Assembly (NCBI GenBank): GCA_008360975.2
Contig: CM039182.1
Coordinates: forward strand, 93,331,405 to 93,395,404
Direction of reading: 5' to 3'
Source of the DNA: Lichenostomus cassidix
Taxonomy: Eukaryota > Chordata > Aves > Passeriformes > Meliphagidae
Length of the DNA stretch: 64,000 nucleotides
The notes beneath the pieces were generated by a model that did not search any database, was not told the DNA's origin, and was given only the letters and a program-made list of their open reading frames with translations. Below are positions 1 through 13,769 of the stretch, piece by piece. A program made the translations under genes and the position numbers. Numbering within the stretch: the first letter of the stretch is position 1; each line of letters begins with the position of its first letter.

Positions 1-340
1 TACTGAAACTGTTGTACTGCTGCCAGCCCTAAACATAGAGCTTTCTGCACCATATTTTAGTATTTTTACCCTGTAATTGAGTAACTTTGATAACCATGAT
101 TTAATTTTCCACCTTTAAAACTGACATTCTGTACACGTCTACAAGTTTGGAGGTAACCATTAGGGATCAGCTGCTGAGTCAGGCTCCTAGGATGAGAGCT
201 GATTACTCAGACCTCATCATGAATATTCAGAGACGGAAACCAGAATGCAGACAGTGGATTCAGGTGATCAGGTAACACTGGCATCAGAAATGTAAACTGG
301 GGAGGGAGAAAAACTAAATACATTTTCCTCTTCTCCTTCT

Positions 341-355
341 GATGATGATGATGAT
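341..355. repeat. (GAT)n trinucleotide microsatellite
   Basis: There are five uninterrupted GAT units. The run is short and probably neutral. Confidence 0.8.
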
Positions 356-2799
356 TAAGAAGAAAATGGCACCAAAATGCCATCACTTAGATGCTAACAA
401 CCAAACTAGTCCAGGGATTAATGCAAGAGCCCTGTTGTGCTAAGTTGGGATGTTTGAACACAGAAGTTATCTTTTAATAGATAATTTTCTGTGAGACTTC
501 AAGTAAAGGAATACATAAAAACTACATATGATCTCCATGCTTTTACAGACATTTCAAAATGGATGTGCTTTTGACTGTAAAAAATTTTGATGAACTTACC
601 TTAAGCTATTAATGACAAAAATTGCTATAATTAGGAATCAAATAACCTACAGCAAACCCTGTTGGAAATAATATTTAGAGGGAATAAAATTTGTGCTTTT
701 GGATTGAAATCCTAGTGTAATTCTAGAACCTGTTGATAATATCATAGGAACACATGTGAAAGAAATCAAGATGTGTTTTTTGTTAAAAGGTCTTAGAAAA
801 GTGAAAAATACATCAGCTGTGTAAGTCTAGGAAAAAACTGGGCATTTATAAGCCTGCCTTTTTGTGATTCTTAATGTCTATGTGCATAATTCCAAATCAA
901 ACATATTCACATTATTAACTTTTATAAGTTTATTAGTCTCAGTGCTAATGAAACCATTCATCCTTTGCAAATGCACATGGCTCCCTAATGAAACTTCAAT
1001 AGATGGATCAGCAGTTAAGTGAGTACATTCAAATGTTTATGCCAAAATCTGTTTGCTGCAGTGAACAGGGAGACCAAATCTCTTCCAAGCAGATTCTGTA
1101 CAAACCACCCAGCAGATGCAATGATGATACCCTATGTAATAAAGATTCGCTTTACCTATAAGGAAAACTATATGTTATATAGGATACTGATATGTAAGAT
1201 TTATATTTTTTTTTCTTTTGGCTTTCTCTGATGTCAGAGTAATTCCACTTGAAATGACCAAAATAAAAACTAGTTAAAGATCTAGCAAAATGAGAGGATA
1301 AATCAAACAAAAATTCATAAATACACTAGAAAAATGCTTTTGAACAAGAACTCCATAATAATTAAGTGATGGACATTTATGTGCTTATTAGCTAAGTTTT
1401 AAAATCTAAAGCTTATGCTGCTAATAATAATCTTAATACTGTTTTCACCCTTCCATTTCTTTCTTTGTTGACCAGCCTGAATTTTCCTCCATTCAGTTAT
1501 TTTGATGGCTCTTTGTTTAGATGTTCTAATGGGAAGTAACTGATATTCCATACTACAGAATTTCTTTTCTTTGAAAATTTGGTGGATTTTCTCAACTCTT
1601 AATTCCAAAAGCTATACCAAAAGGGTCCTTCTAAATTTGGGAGTTTCAGCATTACTAATGTTAAGTCCGTAAAGCAAACATTTGTGCCTTGACATTGCAG
1701 TATTTCTTACTTTCTTCCTTAGCATGACATTTTTAAAAAATGTACATGATTTGGTACTTCAGGATTCATTTTCCAGAATTCAGAGAAAAACAGGTTTTAT
1801 TATTAAGCCAAGCAAGACAGAAAAATGCATTTGCTTCCGAACTATACATATTATCTTCTTTTTTTTTCATTATTTTCTACACTGAGGTATAAATACTATG
1901 CCTGTAGCCAAATATGTATCTGCACAAAACAAACAGAAAGCATTCTTAAACCAATGAAGTATTTACTTTTTTTAAGACATTTTAATCCTATTAACGGTAA
2001 ATTATATTACCTATTGTGAAAGCAGACATGAAAGAAATATCTGAAGCATGCAGTTAATTATGATACCAAGTGAAACATAATATTTATGCTCTCCTTGTGA
2101 AGCTGGAACAATTTTTCTTTCACTAACTGTGAGTCATCCACTGATTGAAGTCTTGAAACTGATGATGAGAGAGTTGGCTAGCATATCTGCCATAGAGGTT
2201 TCCTTCTACAGATAATTAATACAAAAAAAATCTGGGTTTTATTCTTTTATATTTGCAGTTCTCTATTTTTTAAACAAAATCTCTTCCTCCTGCTCCTTCA
2301 ACATATCTCTCCATTTAGAGTTTATATGCTTAAAAATAATAAAAGACATCAAAGTCTCTGATAAAGCTAGGGAATGAAGATTTCACTGAACAAGGGCCTG
2401 AAACACAGTTTCATATCAAGGTTGCATGCCTGTGTCAGAACATCAGAAATATTTGAACCACAATTTTTAAATGGTCCATTTTAATGAGTGAGCTCAGGAC
2501 ATAGTTTGTTTAATTACCTCAGTTTGGAATCTCCCTTTTTCTCCAGGAGGTTGAAAATGTTCAGATAGCCAATTCCTGTTACAATACACTTTTATTTTAA
2601 GAGGATGTTTTCCTACCATTGTCTTGCTTAGCTTTTGCACTTGTCATATTAGGCACTTGCAGTGGCTGTTTAATTAGCAAACTAATGCAATTGTGTTTGA
2701 TTCTTAAGGCCTTGACTCTGTGTTCCAAGCCAGCACTAAAGCTGTGTATGGCACAGAATCTTCTGTACCACACCTTCTTTATCTGGCAGCTTTCTAATT

Positions 2800-2840
2800 T
2801 ATTTTTCCTTTCCTTTTTTTCCTTTCCTTTTTTTTTTTCT
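2800..2840. repeat. Polypyrimidine (CCTTT/T) low-complexity tract
   Basis: About 40 bases are almost entirely C and T, built from cctttcctttt-like units followed by a T run. It could serve as a splice-acceptor polypyrimidine tract, but no exon is evident downstream. Confidence 0.75.
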
Positions 2841-5800
2841 TAACCAGATTTTTCTATTTTATTTTCTTATTGATTCTTTTGGCTTCTATTTTTTCACTCC
2901 ATCTCCTCCCCAAATTATGCTCTTATTTTACCACTTGCTTCTGAAAAGATTTGCTTTGAAAATTTGCTCATATACACTGATCTAAGAAGTTACAAGAAAT
3001 AAGCCAGAAAGGTGTTCTGTGAGGAGTACAGCTGTTCTCCTCCCCCAGGAAAACTAATTCATCAGCTCTTTGAAACAGACTGTCTTAATTGTTTAGAAAC
3101 TACGAGCTATGGATTTTCTTTGTTACCATAAGTGACCTGCATCGAGAAATCATCTAGTGTTACAAGTAGGAGGCAACCCCTTGGCACTCATTAAAGTTTT
3201 TCACTCTAGCCTTAATAATTTTGTGGGTTTCAGGTGTTAAAGATCCTATTTTCAGGTCTTAGAGAAAACAGTCTCTTCCCTTTGTAGCAAGATTTTACAA
3301 AATTCCTTTTCACTGATCCACTTATAAACTGAGGTTTTATCTGTTCAATCATTTTGAAAAATCAGTTTCTATGGTCCTCAGTTCAGTTCAGGGGGGCTTC
3401 TCTTTCTCCATTGGTGGTACCCACCCCAGCCCTGCAAATAGTAATCTAGAGATGTATCTCAGTCACATGAAGCCAATGGAGGGATGGAGATGGGTAGTCT
3501 TTCCATTGTCTTTGGACTGACTGGGCTGCAGCACTAAACACAACCCAAATCAGAGGCTGGCCCCAGCACTTCTTCGTTCCTTGGCATATCAACAGTCAGA
3601 CAGCTGTTATCTGACTAAATCTTATATGTGGTTACATAGCTAATCATCCAATCCCCATGGAGAAAAGGACCAGTTGCTAAAATGATATAAATTTCAAGAT
3701 ACTATAAGAAAATCTGAATGTCTTATATCTCCAACATAGTTCCAATTTTCCTAATGCATAACTCCACCACCTTGCCTAAATATTCACTGATAATTTTCCT
3801 CCATCATTCTCAACTCTGTAAGCTTTTAGAGACAGTTGTCATAAATCAGCATTTCATTGTTTCTGGCTATAACCTCCTTACAATAAAAAAGATGCTATCA
3901 GTTAAAAAGTAAGAAATGCAGTATGGTCTGAAGGGCACCATTGTAGAGAATACTATCAAACTACTATATAAGGCCCATGCAAATCCACTGCTGTTATCTG
4001 TTTCATAGATTGCAAAAAGCTAGCAGTAGTAAATGTACAGCCGCATAAAAAGGCAGCAATGATAAAGGAAATAAAAGCCTATCTAATCCCTAGTAGCAAT
4101 TTGCACTAAACAACAGGAATAAACTCTCTGTTAAAATTTTGTTCCAGAAATTTACAATTGCCTCCTCTTCTCTTCCTGCTAGAGCGAGTTCTAGTATCCC
4201 AGTTCATTTTGCTAGCAGACATGACAAGAAAGTGTCAGCAGGTACACACACGTAGCTAATGCATATGACACATATGAAGGACACCAGTAGCCTTCAAAAC
4301 CCATTCAACTTTTACAGATTTTGTGATTTCCTTTGAATAAAATCTGTTAAATCAGCTTTTATCTTAATAGCAACCTTAAGAACTCATTTTTTTATATATC
4401 TCAAATTCTCATTTAATAGATCTTTTTGCAAATTTTAAAGGAATTCAGTCAATATTCAGCGGTAGTAAATAGCATGACTTGAGTGATTAAACTGACATCT
4501 CATGATCTTGTAAACACTGGCCGAGGAATGACATTCCAGTCAAAGGTCTTCCCTGAAAATGGACATTTTGCAAATAGGAGCCAAAACTGTCTCCTTGCTT
4601 CATTGTCTCATAGCAGCCTTCCACATAGCTGTGGTTATCATATTCTGATAGCTTTGTGCTTCACTTCTGCTGTAGTGAGTCCCACTCTGTGGCCAGGCAG
4701 CTTGCATCCCAGACAGTCCAAAATTCACCTGCAGAAGAGTACTTTTGCCAAAGCCTGTGTAAAAGGATGGCATGAAAGCAAAGCTAGAAGCAGAGACAGA
4801 CTGGCCCACACATCCTGACCTGTCTCCTCCTGAACATCTATTGAAACTGATTGATTTAATGCCTTGCATCTGCCAAACTGTCATTCAAGCCAGAGGGGAT
4901 TTGGGTGAAGACAGGGGAAGCATTGTAAAAACGAGTTTGCGCATTAGTTTACTGAGCAAGCTTTTAACTCCTAGGTACAGAAAAATTGGCTTGTTGGAAA
5001 AACTACGCCTGCAATGGAACAGCTTCACTAAATGGGGGAAGAAGAAGGGAAGGGGGGAAGTGCTATTTCAGGAGTTAGTAGATTTCTTCCCTTGATTTGT
5101 GCCTGAAAGAAAAAATATCCCAGCTGTCTTCTGCATTGTGTGAACATATACATGCATTTAAATTACTTATATCATTACTTACAGATGTAATTGTGAAATA
5201 TGTTCTTTTGCATTCAAAATTAGGGGCAGAACAGATGGTGAAAATTCAGTTTAAGGCAATATGTCCATTAAAATAACCCATACTGTTTATGTATTATAAC
5301 AATAGCAGTCTTCAGCATAGCTGAGATTTCTAGCAGTGCTAGATTATGATAGAAATACAAATAGACTGTAGGATAAAATTCAGTATGACTGAAAATTCAC
5401 CCCGAAAAAATTTAGCTAATTTCCCTTTGGTGATCATCAGCAGATGAACTCAGCTCTGCTTCCTCCTGCCTTTGCAGTATTGACCTCTTTGTAGCAAAAA
5501 GTGAATGATAAACTTTCTGCAGTTCGTGGCCTGAGAAAGCCTTCTCCATATTTGATTCACAGGGACTCTAAAAAGTTTGCAGATTCCTCTGTTGGGTTAA
5601 TTTATATCTAAAAGAGTGCACTTATTATAAGCATTCTTTTATAAAAGTATATGTAAAGAAATATCTATCTATATATTCTTGCTATAGAAAGGAGCCATGC
5701 TAGGAGTAAACAAATCTCAGCTTTTGCCTCTGGAGTGAAGTTTCACACCCTCCTGAACATGAAGAAAAGCTTGCAAATGTGAGCCAGGTGCTCCCCAAAG

Positions 5801-8420
5801 GCTCAAAAAGCAGCAAGCTGTTAAGCCTATCACAATGTTTTCAAAAAAATCTTACATAGCTTGAAGCTCTGCTCAATTTTTGCTAATCACACAGAGTATT
5901 GCCACCACTTTTTGGTTTTGAACAGTAATTTTTTTAAAGCCAGTTCAATGACTATTTTAAAAAAAGAAAAGAAAAGGTGCATTGTATTTTGGACTGATTC
6001 ACATATACGTAAAGCACCAACAAAATATTCCATGTCCTTCATTTGCTTGGTATCCAGCACAATAAAAATAGAATAACATTAAAACAGCCATGAATCTTAT
6101 GTCTTGCCATAAAATCTGGCACACTCTACATCACTTTGGATAAGTAATTTCCATTCTACTTTGTTCACTTGTACATGGTAAAGTAGTTAACAAGAACATT
6201 TATCCTTTTCCCTTATTCCATCAGTCCTGACATTTCAAGCTATAATTCTCCCTGCATTGAATATACATGTTTTCTGTTCATTCATGCAAAAAAATGATGC
6301 TTAACTTTTAAAGAAATTATGATGGTTTGTGAGAAGTTTAAAGAAAGGCAAGATTTGTCTTTGGCATTTGTACAGCACTGAGCACAACAAGAATCACACC
6401 TCAAACACATTGTATTAAGCAAGGATTAGAATGCTATGTCTTCATGTCTCATACATGTAAAGGAGAATTTACTCCAAGCAAGACAGATGTAGGAACTCTT
6501 AAGCAATAAGCTCAATATCATACCTACTGGAATTTGATAAAATGCATTTATCTGTGGGGCACTGCACCTTTAAATCCTACTCATAAATACCCAGCTCTTT
6601 TCAGAGTGTTTCTCCCATGGGCTGCTAGAACAGCTGAGAGTTAGAAGATTATAAGAAAAGGATGAAAGTACTTAATTTTTTTATTCCTTTAAACATTCAA
6701 GACATTTTAAAGAGTCTAAGGTCATCACTAGTAATGTTAATCTGCAAGCAAAAATAAGCATTAACCATGAAAGTAGCAAAGTTTTAAACCAGTAGTCCAA
6801 ATGTGTGCATGAGTGTGTAGGAGGAATAACCGAGTTCGAAGATGGAGCTTGATGAACTGTATGAGAGGACAGAAGTGCTTCCAGAATGCATGCGATACTT
6901 GTATAACATATTTAATTACACAACATACATCTTCCATTGCATCAGTTTCAAAGGCTCAGAAGTAGACCCAGGTATTAAGTGAGTTCCCCACCTTAAGGCT
7001 GCTCAGTTTTACATTCCTCTAAAAGTACCTGGGATGGGTTCAGATCTTAATATTATCTGGCTACAGTACAAGCAGTCAATGAACCATCATCTCCTCCCTC
7101 TTTCTCTTCCACTTTTTCAGTAGCACACAGCAATTTTTGTGCATTTGGGCCCTTTGTACAAAATGGCTCAAGTGATTATGGAGTATGGGAAGGGTAATTT
7201 ATAACTTCTGGATTTACTGTCTGTGATAGCACTGGATTTAACCACCTTCATGGTCTCTTCAGCCCTCTGTTCAACTGCTTTATTTCCGAGGTCTCACAGA
7301 ATTTGTAGTGAAGTTGATCTAGAGGGCTGATGAAAGACTACTTTAGCCCAGGTCTCAAGTCTCCCTCTCCTTCAAAAGCACTAAAAGACTCCTGCTTTAT
7401 GATCTATGCTTTTCAGGTTGTGTCTACATTTTCTTAACCTTCTAGATCCAGATGACATCCAGAGGAAAGTATTTGACTTGTCTGAATTCTCTAGTTCTCC
7501 TAATTACTTTTTAAAAAACAGCATTATTAATCATCTCTCTAAAAGAGCCAGTAACCCTTCCAAAATAGATTTAATTACTAAGAGGTCCAAACAGAGCAGA
7601 GCACTCTCCACCTTTTAAGTTGGACAAGTGAAATCAAATGCTTTATAGCAACAGCAGAATCCTCCATTGATCTTAGAACAGCTGTTAATAAAGCTAGGAT
7701 CAGCAGCAGAGTCATTAATTCAAAGAAGAGTTAACATGGTGTAAATGGGAAATGTCACTAGTAGCAATGAAATGGTCACCATTTGGCTTAAAAACACCAA
7801 TTTTTCAGATACAAAGGTGTCTGACACCCTCTTTCTAATTGTTAAAAATATGTTGTTTATGCTAAAATACATTGCTAAAAATGGAAAAAGAAAAACCATT
7901 GGAGAACTCCTGCGAGCTGTGGATATACTTGCTTATTAGGTGACTCCTGATAATCAGAAGAGTGTGTGCATCCATATGCTACTGTTATACTGTGGTTAAC
8001 TTTCAGTAACACTTTTTGTTAAATGGGAATAGCAACCTTTAATTAGGATTTGGGGTTTGGTTCTGAAATTGCCATACACCTGCTTATTCAAAACAGATGT
8101 TTTATCTGCAGTGCAGTTTTACTCATAATATGTTATGACGGCAATAGCAGGTTGCTAACAAAATACAAAGGAAAGGCAATATCTGCTCGCTGTGTTCTCT
8201 TATATGAGGTTAATAAAGTTGACTGATTAGGAATATCAGTTTGCTTTTACCAACACCTGACTATGTTATCATGCCACATTATAATCTATGTGAGTGTATC
8301 ATTCAGTGCTCTGATACCGAGAATCTAATTCAGTTTTAGTCAGAAAACAATTATAAAATGACTTGGCCTTTATGTTGCCCTTCATTTTTGTAGTGTTTCA
8401 TGCATCATCAGCTTTCCATG

Positions 8421-8470
8421 TATTACACATCTCCATCCCCATTTTACAGACAAAAGAAGCTGAAGCATTG
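8421..8470 (-). repeat. Possible MIR/L2-like core fragment (antisense)
   Basis: The stretch 'ccccattttacagacaaa' followed by 'gaagctgaagca' closely follows the antisense core of the ancient MIR/L2 repeats, whose consensus reads ccccattttacagatgag, gaaactgaggca. Only about 40 bases are similar and the flanks are not clearly repeat-derived. Chance resemblance, or another CORE-SINE, remains possible. Confidence 0.35.
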
Positions 8471-8570
8471 TCCAGCACTGAAGCAATGCATGAGCCTGGC
8501 CAGCCTCAGGCCAACAGCACCACAAAGACAACAGATACAGTGATGTTTCCAAAGCCTCACCCCTCAGGTA

Positions 8571-10140
8571 AAGCAATTCCTTTCCTGTGTACACTCAGTA
8601 AATCCCACAGCTAGAGAAAGCAAGAGAGAAAAGCCATGAAATGTTAAACGAAAGTGTTCTGGGCTCAGACCTGGTGTGTGGAAAGCAATGTTTCCAGAGT
8701 CACTTGTTCTGCTTTTGAAACTGTCTTAAAACGTAGAAAACACTTCTGATACTAGAAGATGACCCAGTGCATTTTGGATTTCATCCAGAATTTGCTTATA
8801 ATTTGCAATCAATAATCTAGGTAAGATAAGGGTCCCACCTAATCACTCAGTGGTCAGAAGCCTGGAGCTGTCCCAATGTCATGAGTCAGTTTTGCTTCTC
8901 TTGCTCTCAGAGGGTTGTCCTGCCACCCTGGCCAAGCCACCTGAGTAATTTGTGTCCCTTCCCTGTGGAGGAAGGAGGGCTGTCAGCAGAAGATAGGAGA
9001 ACAGTAATGAGGTTTAGTCAGCCCAAGTGGCAAAGGTGCTGCAACACCAAGGACTGAAGCTTCATGAAACACACATCAGCGTGCCTCTCTTTGCTTCAGC
9101 CTTGCAAAGTGGGTCATTGTCATGCCTTCTGTGTCAAGAATGTAAAATTGTCGTACTGAAGGCTAATGTAATGTGTCAATTTATTTTATAAAGATACCAT
9201 GTAGGCTTCTAATGTGATATAGATGTTAAGTAATACAACAAAAAAAGGAATTACTATCACTAAGAAACAAATTTTCTGCTATATTAACGCTTTCTATGTA
9301 ACAATAAAAAATCATATTTCAGTTGAAAAATGTGTATCTAACCTGAAAACCTTGAGCTTTTTTGGAAAATTTGTTTCAATCTGATCTTCTTCTGTATTAT
9401 ATTTGTTGCCATCCAGAACAATAGTTTGGTGCTCTCTGTCTGGTCTCTTGCCTTTGATGGCGTACCTGTATCACTTCCAAGAATCCTGTAATGAGTAAAT
9501 TAGCTTTGTTACCATGAACCTGTTCTCAGCCTAAAAAGCTACAGTAACCATAATCAAATGAGTACAATGCACTGGTTTACTTGCCTTCTTTTTGTTTGCT
9601 TTTTATCACTTTTCTTTTTTACAAAATGATTTTTGTAATGTCAGACTGTGAGAAGATAAAGGTTCTAAAATTACTATATATTGAATTCGTCTTTGGATAG
9701 TAGCTTCTTTGTGGAGGAAGGTTTTGTGATCTGACATTCAGCAAAGCCATCTTTCTAGTCTCCATTTCATTGACAGACCACAAATACATGTGGATCCACT
9801 TTGACTTTTGGACTTAGAGATGTAGAAAGCAAAGCACCTGTTTAAGTAATTTGCTGAATCAAGGCCACAGTGAACTGAAACATCAAAAAATTATGTAAAT
9901 ACAGGTTTGTAGCTTAGCAGAAGGAACATGCTCAATGTACAACTGAACAAAGAATTTATTGACTGAATCTTGTCTCTTTGTGTCTGCTTTTGGAATAGCT
10001 GTGACCACATCCTGCTTTTTTCAATATTTATTTGTTATTTGAATGTAGTCAGCAACTACCTTTAACAGATTACTTTTTATTTTCTGGTTTGATTATTTAA
10101 CATTTGAGATTTATTGCTTGATGGGATACCTATTGAAAGA
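8571..10140. other. Non-genic DNA, nothing recognised
   Basis: This is AT-rich unique sequence. A second weak MIR/L2-like phrase, 'tttaagtaatttgctgaatc' then 'aaggccacag', occurs near 9,840-9,870. It is too diverged to call. No exon or RNA gene is seen. Confidence 0.6.
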
Positions 10141-10149
10141 ACTGGAAGG

Positions 10150-10315
10150 ATTCCCATTGGCTTCAAAGGACAACGAATTGTGCCCAGAGCTCTGGTACAG
10201 CAAAGCATTCAGGCACGTGTTTAAACATTGATGCTTTCAATGGGACTTGAGCACGTGTTTAAGATAAACCATGTACTACGGGCTTTGTTGCATAGGGAAC
10301 ACTTCAGCACATTCT
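10150..10315. repeat. Ancient amniote interspersed repeat, family unassigned
   Basis: The stretch contains 'cccattggcttcaaagg' (10,153), 'tcaatgggacttgagcacgtgttta' split over 10,237-10,262, and an earlier 'ggcacgtgtttaa' at 10,212. In total there are two gcacgtgttt boxes 38 bp apart. Combinations of 'cattgacttcaatgggac' with 'agcacgtgcttaa' are characteristic, as remembered, of an old dispersed repeat in bird, turtle and crocodile genomes. I cannot name the family or its exact ends. Confidence 0.45.
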
Positions 10316-10320
10316 TAAAT

Positions 10321-13190
10321 GCTTTCCAGAACTGGCACTACAACAACCTCTGCTGCTAGCTACATTTTTTTCTTTTTATGGAGAAAAAATAAAAGCAGTA
10401 GAAGAAGTTATTGTTACTTTGTGATAAAAATATATCCAGCATTGAAAGGGTGGATTTGCCTCCTGTTTGTTCATAAGAAAGTTTACATACACTATGATCT
10501 ATTTTTGAAGAGCAGAATTTAACATTATCTTAATAGGAAATGAATGAATATTTTTCTATCCCTTTTCAGCAGTTTCAGTCTGGCACTTGTTTAAGGTGTT
10601 ATTAATGTGCACATTCAAGAGAGTCTTAGATCCCTCAGTAGTTCTCCATCATGAAATGCGTTTTTTAGCATGTAACAACTTCTGCCTACTACTCAACATC
10701 CACTTTTAGTGGTCTCCCTGTTATCACTTCCAATACTTTCCAGAGTGAAGAAGGAACAAGAATGCTCAAATAAATGTCGTCTTCTCTAACCATGTGCATT
10801 TTCACTAAGATTTTCTTAGCTCCCCACTCCCACACACCTTTCCCCATGCAAGTGAGAGGAATATGCTTCTGCCAACTATTTACCCTTCATTAGAACTAAA
10901 TATCAGCCTAAACAGACAATCAGGAAATGGAAGATGCTGAGTCTTAAAAATTTGGGGTTTTTTTCTTTGGAGAACTGAGCCTTTACCAGATGAGATGAAT
11001 GCCATTGTACTTCAACAAACACATGGGCAGACAGGAGCTACACAAAGCATCAGTGAATCTAAGGCCCAAAAAGCTCATGTTTTTTCACAAATGGAACATG
11101 CAAAGAGAAAGCTTCCCCAGAAAATGGTGGTGGTCATGTTTCCCTGCTCACAAAACCTCTGACAGAAATCCTGTGGAGTTTCAGAAGAGTAAACCTATAC
11201 CACTCACAGATAAGTTTATCTTTGAGCTTCAGTGAAGTGAACAGTGAATATATTTAAACATTTCCAAACTGTCTTGGGCACTTTTAATAGTTTTGACTAT
11301 GCTTATGATGCAAATAGTGTAAGTATTATATTAAACAACCTTAAAATCCATTTGCTCTGTAACTGGAACATGTGGTTGCAATTCCTACTGACATATCCAG
11401 CCTAGCTGTAATAATTGTGCAGCCTGATGGAGTTGGAGCCCCAGCTTGCCCTGGTGAAACATGCTGACATGGTCCAAGGTGAGCAGCCACTCTGCTCCTG
11501 CCAGAAGCTTAGCTAATTCATTTAAAATCTGGCTTTGATATAATTATCCCAAATACAGCTACAGATTAAAATTGCAGAAGGGGGCAAACTTGAAACATGC
11601 ACACAAAGTCATGCTACTTTAATGATACTGATAAAAAACCACTTAGGGTTATCTCAAACCTAAAATCTTATTTAAAACATAAAAATATATATTAAAAAAA
11701 TAGAGAGCTACTGATAGTCCCAGGCTAAATATATGAAGATTCGATTCAAAACAACAGGAGACTAGGAAAGACAGGACATCACTCAGGCTACCTCATGTTT
11801 TCAGGTACTTTCAGCTTTGACTTTTAAAATGCTTCTTCAAAGCATTATCTTTTGTAAGAAAACACTTCTTTTATTTGGTTACTGCTCTTCCCTGAGACTT
11901 CAGGGCTTGTTGTTGTTTCATCAATAAAATGGAAAGAGAACACAGATTTTACCAAACTAAAATTATGAATAAGCAAAATCTTTTTTCTCATAGATACATA
12001 CTGAGAAGAAATTATGAAAACATGATGTTATTAAAATTGTTTCCTATTTTCCCACCTCTAATTTTTAATGTCTCAGATGGCCTTAAACTTTTTTTTTTCC
12101 TAGAAAACTAAACAAAATCTTCTTGGGAAACCTTACCTGATTAAAATTAAAGCTTTCCCAGCCATGAAAAGTTCTGTTCTAACCGCTTTTGTGTTCATTT
12201 TTACAGCACATGGGTTTCACCCTCTCCATGCTGTAGTGCAGTGAACATGAGCCTATGCCAACTCCTGAATCTCTGGCTACTTTCTGCAGAGCATGAATGG
12301 CCTTCGAAATGGCCACTGGTAAGGCTTTCTGGGATGATTTTGTGATTTTGCTGCTTCTGTGTTGAAAGTGTTAGTGGTTTAGAATTGAGGCAGAAGACAC
12401 CTTTAGTAGAAATATTTTGCAGACAAAATAAATAAAAAAGAAAAAGTAGAAAGGAGTCAAACAGGTAATTATTTGTAAAGGAAAAAACTATTGATTTTCC
12501 TTTTGATACATGGTCTAAATTATCCCTCAAGAAAAGTAGTAATGCATCTTTAAACAGATTTATTGTTTCTAACTGTAAAAAAGTGGCTTATTTAACTTCA
12601 GTGCCATTACTGTTTTTATTTGATTCAGAGATAGAATGCAAATGCAGACACTGGAGAGGAAGTTTGATTTGGGGTTTAAAAAGATTCAAGGAGATTTGAG
12701 GTCCCAAAAGACTCTAGGACTCTTCCATAGCTTTCATTTTTTTCTCTCATTTTCCAATTTTCAGGTGCCCTGCTCCCCACCCCTCCTCTCTCTGGGTCCA
12801 AGGAGAGGATTGTTTTATCCCACATCTCCAGACTCAGCCCTTAACTGGGAGGCAATTTTTTTGATGCACAGATGTCCACCACAACATGTATAAACTCTTT
12901 TCTACTCAAAGTTGTCTCATGTACACTCAGATCTGAAGGCAAAGGAAGTCCATCAAATCCAAGATTACACTATCACCATAAAATAAGATTTATTGTCAAG
13001 GCTTCATACTGATACCTGTCTACCAACCTGCTGCTTTTGCAGGTTTGTTTTTTTCCCTGGCATTTCAAATAGTTCACCTATAAAGGTAGTCCATAAACCA
13101 ATCTTATGCAAAAGGAAAGTTGGAAGGCAGAATTACAGTGTGTTACTGTATAAAAAACCCAGCAAATGGCTATGATTTTCCAAAGTATAA
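10321..13190. other. AT-rich non-genic DNA, nothing recognised
   Basis: This is unique AT-rich sequence without a credible exon, RNA gene or repeat beyond A/T-rich runs. Confidence 0.65.
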
Positions 13191-13194
13191 CCAG

Positions 13195-13230
13195 CTGTCT
13201 GGCTGGCTAGCTGGGTGGATGGATGGATGA
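13195..13230. repeat. Imperfect GGCT/GGAT tetranucleotide repeat
   Basis: Units change from ctgtctggctggctagctg into gggtggatggatggatga. This is a degenerating tetranucleotide microsatellite. Confidence 0.75.
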
Positions 13231-13728
13231 CAAAAGAAAAGCTCTGCATAGTGTCATTGCCAGTGAAGTTTAGACAGACTCTGCTTCTGTGCCTTTGAGC
13301 TTCAGGTTCAGATTTATCTATATTTGCTGAAGGGCAGGACACAGCAGAATTTTACCCAGAGAAGACATTTCATCAAGATTCTGCATTCCCAGCATTGTCT
13401 CCTCCCATTTTTTCCTGGAGTCTAATGGCATAGAGATGAATTCAGTCTTCAAGCAGTCTTTGGTGGGAGTACTAACTTGTGTCTCTTCTATCCAGGACAT
13501 ATGTGCATAAACTCTGTGAGACCCTGATGCCTCAGTCTCTGTTTGAGAAGGTGGGCAGTGCATTCATGAGTTTTTAGGGAAGATCTGACAGACACTCAAC
13601 TCACTCAGAATGAATCTGGTCTCTTCTTCTCAGGAACACCAGGAAAAAAGCAAGTCTGCTTCACTGGAAATGCCGTCTCTTGTGGTGATACGGAAAGGTT
13701 TAAGAGAACTATTATAACTTTTACCAGT

Positions 13729-13769
13729 CTCTTGCAAGAGGAACATGCAAGAACATGCAACTCTTGCAA
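13729..13769. repeat. Palindrome plus 10-bp tandem pair forming a hairpin
   Basis: The 12-bp perfect palindrome ctcttgcaagag (13,729-13,740) is followed by two exact copies of gaacatgcaa (13,741-13,760) and then ctcttgcaa (13,761-13,769). The arm ttgcaagag (13,732-13,740) can pair with the final ctcttgcaa, so a 9-bp stem would enclose the tandem pair. Confidence 0.7.

Larger units (their letters stand above)
1..8420. other. AT-rich non-genic DNA, no gene recognised
   Basis: This is AT-rich unique sequence with frequent stops in all six frames and no recognisable exon, RNA gene or transposon. Small features include a GAT trinucleotide run at 341-355 and a pyrimidine tract at 2,800-2,840. A peptide-like frame at about 7,446-7,618 follows a pyrimidine-rich stretch ending in 'ttctag', but it has no recognisable homology and is not called. 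Confidence 0.7.
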
